39,482 bases of DNA from Agrococcus baldri (lineage in GTDB: Bacteria > Actinomycetota > Actinomycetes > Actinomycetales > Microbacteriaceae). Below the pieces are notes generated by a model. It searched no databases, was not told where the DNA came from, and worked only from the letters and a program-made list of their open reading frames with translations. Of the stretch, positions 15,058 to 20,850 are shown one piece after another. The stretch covers positions 1-39,482 of the forward strand of contig BJUU01000025.1 in the NCBI GenBank assembly GCA_007988785.1, in the 5' to 3' direction. The position numbers were made by a program, and so were the translations under genes. The first letter of the stretch is position 1; each line of letters begins with the position of its first letter.

Positions 15058-15546
15058 ATGTCACAGCACCGCTTCGCTCCTGCTCACCCCGCCGAGCCCG
15101 ACGCCGCACGCGGCGCGACCGAGCGCATCCGCCCCGACCGGCTGACGATCGCCGCCGGCATCGCGCTGCTCGTCATCATGGCGCTGCACACGGCGGTGTT
15201 CGTGCCGCACGAGTGGTGGGGCGCGTGGCTGGCGGGGCCGTTCCGCGCCGAGCAGCCGCCGGTCGACGCGACCGTGCTGTTCTGGGCGCTGCCGGGCGGC
15301 TTCGTCGTGCCGGGCGCGCTGCTCGCGCTGCTCATCGTGCGCGAGGGTCGGCGCGGCCGCGCCATGCCGGCCTACGTCGCCGTCGTGCTGGCGATCTGGG
15401 CGGTCGGATGCGTCTGGATCGTCGGGCCGAGCGGCTTCCTGACGCTCGTGGTGCCGGTGGTGCTGCTGGTGGTGGCGAACGTCAGGGCGCGGACCGGTCA
15501 CCGAGGTGGCGCTCGGGGTCCATCGCGTCGTGCAGGACTCGGCTGA
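15058..15546 (+). CDS. DUF6463 family membrane protein
   Basis: A 162-residue protein with about four hydrophobic helices: LTIAAGIALLVIMALHTAVF, then WALPGGFVVPGALLALLIV, AYVAVVLAIWAVGCVWI and FLTLVVPVVLLVVANV. The ALHTAVF...WGAWLAG and WALPGGF segments agree with the DUF6463 family, whose role is not known. I place the start at 15058 because the upstream frame to 14992 is not hydrophobic. Its last 65 bases overlap, on the opposite strand, the end of the toxin gene, so the hydrophilic tail may be an extension. Confidence 0.7.
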   Translation: MSQHRFAPAHPAEPDAARGATERIRPDRLTIAAGIALLVIMALHTAVFVPHEWWGAWLAGPFRAEQPPVDATVLFWALPGGFVVPGALLALLIVREGRRGRAMPAYVAVVLAIWAVGCVWIVGPSGFLTLVVPVVLLVVANVRARTGHRGGARGPSRRAGLG

Positions 15547-15838
15547 TCAACAGCACATCGGCATCGCGGCGACAGACGAGGAAGTGGCGCGGTCGTCGCA
15601 CGGCGCTCCCGGCGACGTGCCGTCGGCTCTGCGCCAGGTGCCATGTGAAGACGCCTTGGCCGAGCTCGGGACGGTCGGTGCGGCCGAGCGGGTGATCGGA
15701 GGCCGCGTCGCGGATCGCCGCGGCGATGAGCGTCTGGTAGCGACGGCTCGCGGCTTCGCCGAACTGCTCGGTCGAGCGGGCGAGGATCGAGGCGATGTCG
15801 GCACGCGCAGCGTGGCTGAGCCGAACGGTCGACGTCAC
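15482..15838 (-). CDS. Type II toxin, RelE/ParE family
   Basis: A 118-residue ParE-like protein. It begins STVRLSHAARADIASILARSTEQFGEAASRRYQ, where the initial strand and the two-helix hairpin with the R...Y positions are typical. HPLGRTDRPELGQGVFTWHLA and the closing ISRVLHDAMDPERHL match the C-terminal (I/V)xRVLHxxMD signature of ParE toxins. The ATG overlaps the antitoxin stop by four bases. ParE toxins usually poison DNA gyrase; this particular target is inferred from the family. Confidence 0.9.
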   Translation of the reverse strand: MTSTVRLSHAARADIASILARSTEQFGEAASRRYQTLIAAAIRDAASDHPLGRTDRPELGQGVFTWHLAQSRRHVAGSAVRRPRHFLVCRRDADVLLISRVLHDAMDPERHLGDRSAP

Positions 15839-16116
15839 TCGCTCGGTCGCCGGGCGCGCGAGCCGAGCTGCTCGAGGTAGTCGTCGAGGTCGGCATCGGC
15901 GATGTCGTCGAAGCGTCCGGCGGTCAGGTCGGACCAGCCGATCCGCGCGGCCTCGGTCAATGCAGCCAGCCGCGCTGTGCGCTCGCGATCCTCCTGCTCG
16001 AGCAGTCGCAGCCCGGCACGCAGCGCTTCACTCGCATTCTGGTACTTGCCCGACTCGACCCAACCCTGCACGAGCTGATGCTGGTGCTCCGTCAGCACCA
16101 CGTTGCGTGTGACCAT
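15835..16116 (-). CDS. Type II antitoxin, ParD-like (ribbon-helix-helix)
   Basis: A 93-residue antitoxin. TRNVVLTEHQHQLVQGWVESGKYQNASEALRAGLRLLEQED is a ribbon-helix-helix ParD domain (CopG superfamily), followed by an acidic C-terminal tail that would wrap the toxin. The ATG at 16116 has GGGAGG before it; the longer frame to 16173 runs through the operator and is rejected. Antitoxin-first order with an ATGA overlap is the standard arrangement. Confidence 0.9.
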   Translation of the reverse strand: MVTRNVVLTEHQHQLVQGWVESGKYQNASEALRAGLRLLEQEDRERTARLAALTEAARIGWSDLTAGRFDDIADADLDDYLEQLGSRARRPSE

Positions 16117-16131
16117 GGCGTGCCTCCCGAC

Positions 16132-16146
16132 TGGCAATATATGCCA
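16132..16146. promoter_or_regulatory. Operator palindrome of the ParDE operon
   Basis: TGGCA-N5-TGCCA, an AT-rich dyad (centre ATATA) 16 bases before the antitoxin ATG and overlapping a TATATT-like -10 on the minus strand. It is the expected site for autorepression by the antitoxin-toxin complex. Confidence 0.55.
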
Positions 16147-16191
16147 CAGGTCGCTCGCGCGCCAGCCCCGCACCGCTGGTGCTGGCGAGCG

Positions 16192-17442
16192 TCAGGGCGC
16201 GATGGCGCGCCGCCGCCGCGGGAACGCGAGCATGACGGCGGCGCTCAGCAGCCAGATGGCGCCAGAGAGCGCGAGCAGCAGCAGCGGCGGCACGCCCGCC
16301 ATGATGCCGGCGACGGCGGTGCCGGCGGCGCTCGCGGTGGCGCGCAGCGCCGAGCCGACCGTGAACACCTGGGCGACCACGGCTGCGGGGCTCAGGTCGC
16401 GGCGCAGCACCATCATCGCGGCGGTCGGCGCGGCTGTGCAGAGGCCTGAGACGCCGATGAGCGCGACCGTCCAGATGATCCCGAGGTCGAGCGCTGCCGC
16501 GAGCGTCGCGAGGCCGGTGGCGGCGAAGCCGACGCCCATGGTCGCCTGCATGGAGAACCACGGGGGACGCATCGGCTCCAAGACGGCACCGATGAGCGCA
16601 CCCACCGCGAAGGCGGCAACGATGAGGGCGCTCTGCGAGGCGTCGCCGGTGGCCGCGAGCGCGATGCCGATCGCGGCGATCGGCATGATGCCGCGGCCGA
16701 ACTCGGCCATGGTGCCCGAGAGTGTGACGACCGCGAGCGGCCGATGGGTGACCATGACCGCGAGTCCTCGCCCGATCGAGCGCAGCAGCCCGGCGCGCTC
16801 GGCGCCGCGCGGCTCCATCGGCAGCAGCGGGTAAGCCAGCAGCGAGCCGAGCGCGATCACGGCCATCGTCGCGAGCGCCCAGCGAGCGCCCACGAGGGGA
16901 GCGATGGCCGCGACGAGCGCGGGACCTGCGACCCCGCCCACGTTGTAGCTGAGCGCGTCGAGCGCGTACGCACGCCGCGCATCCGACCCCGGTGGGGCGA
17001 CGAAGCTCGACAGCCCGCCGAAGCCGAAGGGGGCGAGCAGGCCGCTGAGCGCCAGCGCGGCGACGACGAGCCAGAGCGGCACGGCGCCGAGGCCGGCGGC
17101 GACGGCGTAGGCGGCTGCCGTGCCGCCGGCGGCGATCATCATGAGCACGCGCGGCCGATCCGCGCCGTCGAGCAGGGCGCCCACGAGCGGCGCGGCGACC
17201 ACACTCGGCACCATCGAGACCGCGACCAGCATGGCGCCGAGCGCGAGGTCGCCCGTCGCTTCGACGGCGAGGATCGGGATGCCGATCTGCACGCCGCTGC
17301 CCGCCGTGCGGATGGGCACCGAGGCGAGCAGCTGGCGGGGTCCGCTGATCGCTCGCGCGGGGCGGCGGCTGCGGTCGGGCGGGATGAGGTGCCCGCCGAG
17401 CTCGATGCCGGCCGCCGGCGTCGGCTCGCCCGTGAAGGTCAC
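16192..17442 (-). CDS. MFS transporter
   Basis: A 416-residue major facilitator superfamily protein with 12 hydrophobic segments. The N-terminal half has GIPILAVEATGDLALGAMLVAVSMVPSVVAAPLVGALLDGADRPRVLM, which includes the G-x-L-x-D-x-x-D/x-R loop motif between helices 2 and 3. It resembles the EntS/MFS_3 type of exporter. The start is a GTG at 17442. It lies convergent with nothing and shares strand with the toxin-antitoxin pair; the substrate is unknown. Confidence 0.85.
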   Translation of the reverse strand: MTFTGEPTPAAGIELGGHLIPPDRSRRPARAISGPRQLLASVPIRTAGSGVQIGIPILAVEATGDLALGAMLVAVSMVPSVVAAPLVGALLDGADRPRVLMMIAAGGTAAAYAVAAGLGAVPLWLVVAALALSGLLAPFGFGGLSSFVAPPGSDARRAYALDALSYNVGGVAGPALVAAIAPLVGARWALATMAVIALGSLLAYPLLPMEPRGAERAGLLRSIGRGLAVMVTHRPLAVVTLSGTMAEFGRGIMPIAAIGIALAATGDASQSALIVAAFAVGALIGAVLEPMRPPWFSMQATMGVGFAATGLATLAAALDLGIIWTVALIGVSGLCTAAPTAAMMVLRRDLSPAAVVAQVFTVGSALRATASAAGTAVAGIMAGVPPLLLLALSGAIWLLSAAVMLAFPRRRRAIAP

Positions 17443-17462
17443 GGCTTCATCCTCTCGTCACG

Positions 17463-17481
17463 GCGCGGGCTGCGCCCGCGC
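17463..17481 (-). terminator. Terminator hairpin after metQ
   Basis: GCGCGGGC-TGC-GCCCGCGC, a perfect 8-bp stem with a 3-base loop, 25 nt beyond the metQ stop on the minus strand. No T-run. Confidence 0.55.
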
Positions 17482-17506
17482 GCGCCTCAACCCGCGAGCG
17501 GGACGA

Positions 17507-18334
17507 TCACTCCTCGACGGGAACGATGAGGCCGCCCCAGGTGTCGAGGATGTACTGCTGCGTCTCGTCGGAGGTGAGCAGCTCGTACAGCTCGACCACG
17601 CGCGGGTCCTCGGCGAGCGCGGGCGTGGTGACGAGCGAGTTGTAGTAGTTCGAGTCGCTCGACTCGACCAGGATCGCCTGATCCTGCGTCAGCCCCGCGG
17701 GGATCGCGAACGAGGAGGTGACGAAGACGGCGTCGTTGTCGGGGATCGCGAGCGGCAGGGTGGCGTTCTCGACCTCGGTGAACTGCAAGTTCTGCGGGTT
17801 GGCGGTGATGCCGTCGAGGTTGGTGGTGCCCTCGGCGATCTCGATGAGGCCCTCGGCCGCGAGGATCTCGAGCGCGCGCGCCTCGTTGGTCGGGTCGTTC
17901 GGCACGGCGATGGTGGCGCCCTCGGGCAGCTCGTCGAGCGAGCCGATCGACTCCGAGTAGAAGGCGGCGGCCGGCAGATAGACCTCGCCGACGGCGACGA
18001 GGTCGCCGCCCGCCTGCGAGTTGTAGGTCTCCATGAACGTCGAGTTCTGGAAGAGGTTGGCCTCGGTCGAGCCGTCGGTGAGGGCCGGGTTGGGCGTGTT
18101 GTAGTCGGTGAACTCGACCCACTCGATGTCGAGGCCGGCCTCGGCGGCGAGGTTCTCGTCGACCCAGGTGAGCATGTCGCCGGCCGGCACGGGCAGCGCG
18201 CCCACGCGGATGGTGCCGAGCGTGCCGTCCTCCGGCGCCTCGGTGGCGCCGCCGGTCGAGCAGGCGGCGAGGGCGACGACGGCGGTGCCGGCGGCGAGGA
18301 CGGTGAGCGCGCGGCGCGTGCGGGTGCTGGTCAT
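17507..18334 (-). CDS. metQ: MetQ/NlpA family methionine ABC transporter substrate-binding lipoprotein
   Basis: A 275-residue lipoprotein with signal VLAAGTAVVALAAC (Cys about 25). The mature part has the NlpA-family features: IRVGALPVPAGDMLTWV, GLDIEWVEFTDYNTPNPALTDGSTEANLFQ, AIPNDPTNEARALEIL-like and ITANPQNLQFTEVENATLP. AAGGAAGC precedes the ATG. It is the third gene of metNIQ and follows metI by 73 bases. It captures methionine (possibly also its derivatives) outside the membrane for import. Confidence 0.92.
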   Translation of the reverse strand: MTSTRTRRALTVLAAGTAVVALAACSTGGATEAPEDGTLGTIRVGALPVPAGDMLTWVDENLAAEAGLDIEWVEFTDYNTPNPALTDGSTEANLFQNSTFMETYNSQAGGDLVAVGEVYLPAAAFYSESIGSLDELPEGATIAVPNDPTNEARALEILAAEGLIEIAEGTTNLDGITANPQNLQFTEVENATLPLAIPDNDAVFVTSSFAIPAGLTQDQAILVESSDSNYYNSLVTTPALAEDPRVVELYELLTSDETQQYILDTWGGLIVPVEE

Positions 18335-18407
18335 GGTGCTTCCTTCGGTGGGGAGGGGGTCGGATGCGCGGGGCGCCCTGGGCGGGCCGGCGCGAGTTCG
18401 GTGGGTG

Positions 18408-19211
18408 CTACTGCGGCCCGTGCGGTGCTGACGTGGAACGGGTGCTCGTGACGTCCGCATCCAGGTGCGCCTGCGCATCCGCCACCGCCTTCTTCGACCC
18501 GCGCCTGCTGGGCACGGCGCCGAGCCGCTTGGCGGCGACGGTGAGCAACCACTGGATGAGCTGCACGAGCACGAACAGGATGATGACGACGCCGACGATG
18601 TGGATGACGCTGTAGCGCTGCATGCCGTAGGTCAGCGCGACGTTGCCGAGGCCGCCGCCGCCGACCACGCCGACCATCGCCGAGAAGTTGATGATGGAGG
18701 TGATGGTGGTGGCGGTGCCGAGCAGGATGGCGGGCCACGCCTGCGGCAGCAGCACGCGCTTGACGAGCAGCCAGCGCGAGGCTCCGAGCGAGTCGGCCGC
18801 CTCGAACAGGCCGGGGTCGACCTCGCGCACGGCGATCTCGACGACGCGCACGAAGAAGGGGATGGCGACGAGCGTGAGCGGCACGATCGCGGGGCCGGTG
18901 CCGATGAACGAGCCGAGCAGCCAGCGGGTGAGGGGGATGAGCGCGATCATCAGCACGATGAACGGCACCGAGCGGCCGAGGTTGACGACGAAGCCGAGCA
19001 CGGCGTTGATGACGCGACCGAGCCAGCGCTGCCCGAGGGGCGCTTCGAGGAAGCGGCCCTGCTCGGTGCCGACCAGGATGATGCCGAGCGGCAGGCCGAC
19101 GACGAAGGTGATGACCATGGCGATGCCGGTCATGTAGAGCGTCTCCCAGGTGCCCTCGAGCAGCACCTGGATGAGCTTGGGCCAGAAGTCGGGCGCGTTG
19201 ACGTCGATCAT
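18408..19211 (-). CDS. metI: Methionine ABC transporter permease
   Basis: A 267-residue MetI-type permease. It has five or so hydrophobic helices and the ABC-contact EAA loop EAADSLGASRWLLVKRVLLPQAWP, plus INFSAMVGVVGGGGLGNVALTYG, the strongly conserved MetI segment. The C-terminal tail of about 40 residues after the last helix is hydrophilic and longer than in enteric MetI. The start overlaps the metN stop by four bases (ATGA). Confidence 0.92.
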   Translation of the reverse strand: MIDVNAPDFWPKLIQVLLEGTWETLYMTGIAMVITFVVGLPLGIILVGTEQGRFLEAPLGQRWLGRVINAVLGFVVNLGRSVPFIVLMIALIPLTRWLLGSFIGTGPAIVPLTLVAIPFFVRVVEIAVREVDPGLFEAADSLGASRWLLVKRVLLPQAWPAILLGTATTITSIINFSAMVGVVGGGGLGNVALTYGMQRYSVIHIVGVVIILFVLVQLIQWLLTVAAKRLGAVPSRRGSKKAVADAQAHLDADVTSTRSTSAPHGPQ

Positions 19212-20209
19212 GCGGTCACCTCGCGTCCGTTGACCTCCCAGGCGGTGACGCCCTGCGCGGTGAGCGTGTCGATCACCTTGAGGGCGACGGATGCGTCCCC
19301 GGGCACGGCGAGGCGGGTGCGGCCGGCCTGGTGGCCGCGGATCGTCTCGAGGGCGGCGCCGAGGATGGAGACCTCGAGGCCGAGGTCACGGCTCAGCTGG
19401 GCGATGACGGGGCGGTCGGCGCTGAGGCCCGTGTAGGTGACGTCGATGATGCGGTGGTTCGGGATGTAGTGGGCCTCGCCGACGGGGAAGAGCTCGGCGG
19501 CGACCTTGGAGCCGGGGGTGCGGATGAGCTCGTCGAGCGAGCCCTGCTCGATGACGCGGCCGGTCTCCATGAGGGCGGCGGCGTCGCAGATGCGCTTGAC
19601 GACATCCATCTCGTGGGTGATGAGCAGCACGGTGAGGCCGAGCTCGCGGCTGAGGCGCTGGATGAGCTCGAGGATGGAGCGGGTGGTCTCGGGGTCGAGG
19701 GCGCTGGTCGCCTCGTCGCTGAGGAGCACGTCGGGGCCGCTCGCGAGGGCGCGGGCGATGCCGACGCGCTGCCGCTGGCCGCCGGAGAGCTGGCCGGGGC
19801 GGTCGTCGGCCCGGTGGGCGAGGCCGACGAGCTCGAGCATCTCGAGCGCCTTGGGGCGGCGCTGCGCGCGGGGCGTGCCGACCGCTTCGAGCGCGAACTC
19901 GACGTTCTGCACCACGGTGCGGTTGCCGACCAGGTTGAAGTGCTGGAAGACCATGCCGATCTTGTGGCGCTCCTTGAGCAGCGCCTTGCCGCGCAGGCTC
20001 GTCACGTCGACGCCGTCGACGACGACGCGGCCGCTGTCGGGCCGCTCGAGCGCGTTGACGGTTCTGAGAAGGGTCGACTTGCCCGCTCCCGATTGCCCGA
20101 CGACGCCGAAGATCGAGCCGCGCGGCACCTCGATCGACACGTCGTCGAGCGCGACGACGGCGTCGGGGCCGTCGCCGAAGCGGCGGCTGACGTGCTCGAT
20201 CGAGATCAT
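19208..20209 (-). CDS. metN: Methionine ABC transporter ATP-binding protein with NIL domain
   Basis: A 333-residue MetN. Walker A GQSGAGKST, Q-loop VFQHFNL, signature LSGGQRQRVGIARAL, Walker B DVLLSDEATSALDP and the H-loop ITHEMDVV are all intact. The last about 80 residues (DRPVIAQLSRDLGLEVSILGAALETIRGHQAGRTRLAV) form the regulatory NIL domain, which in MetN binds methionine and inhibits transport. The start is the ATG at 20209 (MISIEHVSRRFG); the open frame upstream has no domain content. First gene of metNIQ. Confidence 0.94.
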   Translation of the reverse strand: MISIEHVSRRFGDGPDAVVALDDVSIEVPRGSIFGVVGQSGAGKSTLLRTVNALERPDSGRVVVDGVDVTSLRGKALLKERHKIGMVFQHFNLVGNRTVVQNVEFALEAVGTPRAQRRPKALEMLELVGLAHRADDRPGQLSGGQRQRVGIARALASGPDVLLSDEATSALDPETTRSILELIQRLSRELGLTVLLITHEMDVVKRICDAAALMETGRVIEQGSLDELIRTPGSKVAAELFPVGEAHYIPNHRIIDVTYTGLSADRPVIAQLSRDLGLEVSILGAALETIRGHQAGRTRLAVPGDASVALKVIDTLTAQGVTAWEVNGREVTA

Positions 20210-20257
20210 GGAACTCCAAGTGCGGGCGCGGCCGACGCCCCGGCTGTGGTCTGGTGC

Positions 20258-20293
20258 AGCCCGTCGCCGACGACGGGCTATCAGACATTGTCT
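20258..20293. promoter_or_regulatory. metN leader: hairpin and dyad operator
   Basis: Two symmetric elements lie 49-84 bases before metN. AGCCCGTCG at 20258-20266 pairs perfectly with 20271-20279 around a 4-base loop. AGACA-T-TGTCT at 20283-20293 is an 11-base dyad suitable for a repressor. I looked for SAM riboswitch cores (SAM-I, SAM-IV) and did not see them, so repressor control is the more likely mode. Confidence 0.4.
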
Positions 20294-20358
20294 CGCGGAT
20301 GCGTCGCTCGCGCGAGCATGTGACGTCGCGTGACGCTCCACCAGGGTCGCGCGCCGCC

Positions 20359-20395
20359 GGTTGAGTAGCCGCGCATCGCGCGGCGTATCGAAACC
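20359..20395. repeat. REP-like palindromic element
   Basis: A 37-base hyphenated inverted repeat with GGTTGAGTAG at one end and TATCGAAACC at the other around GCCGCGC-ATC-GCGCGGC. From memory, elements of this type are dispersed between genes in Microbacteriaceae genomes. Only one copy is visible in the window. It marks the boundary between metNIQ and the accessory island that starts at 20443. Confidence 0.6.
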
Positions 20396-20442
20396 AAGTC
20401 ACTCGCTCGGCCTAGGCTGGCCAGAGACCAGGGGAGGCGTCC

Positions 20443-20850
20443 GTGAAGAAGCAGATCAACGTCGTCGGTGCAGTGATCGTCAAGAACGGCGAGATCCTGT
20501 GCGCGCAACGCGGTGAAGGCGGTTCGCTCGCCGGCATGTGGGAGTTTCCGGGCGGCAAGATCGAGCCGGGCGAGACGCCACAGACAGCGCTGCAGCGCGA
20601 GATCGATGAAGAACTGCTGTGTGAGGTGCGCGTCGGCGACCACGTCGAGACCACCGCGCACGAGTACGACTTCGGCGTCGTGACGCTCACGACGTACTAC
20701 TGCGAGTTGGTGTCTGGCACACCGTCGCTGACCGAGCATGCGGGGGTCGTGTGGCTCGTGCCCGCGGACCTGTACTCGCTCGAATGGGCTCCGGCAGATA
20801 TCCCCGCCGTCGACAAGATCCGCGCAGACTTCGCTGTCAATGTCGCTTGA
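20443..20850 (+). CDS. NUDIX hydrolase (MutT/8-oxo-dGTP diphosphatase-like)
   Basis: A 135-residue NUDIX enzyme. VVGAVIVKNGEILCAQRGEGGSLAGMWEFPGGK matches the MutT start, and the Nudix box G-K-I-E-P-G-E...REIDEEL is complete apart from the final Gly position. GGGGAGG stands 6 bases before the GTG start. It overlaps the downstream helicase gene by 11 bases, so both are made together. MutT-type enzymes hydrolyse oxidised nucleoside triphosphates, but the tight coupling to a helicase-nuclease suggests a nucleotide-signal or defence role instead; that is inference. Confidence 0.92.
   Translation: MKKQINVVGAVIVKNGEILCAQRGEGGSLAGMWEFPGGKIEPGETPQTALQREIDEELLCEVRVGDHVETTAHEYDFGVVTLTTYYCELVSGTPSLTEHAGVVWLVPADLYSLEWAPADIPAVDKIRADFAVNVA

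Noticed and set aside
20210-20442. SAM riboswitch upstream of metNIQ
   Set aside because: I could not find the conserved SAM-I or SAM-IV core sequences, only a simple hairpin and a dyad.
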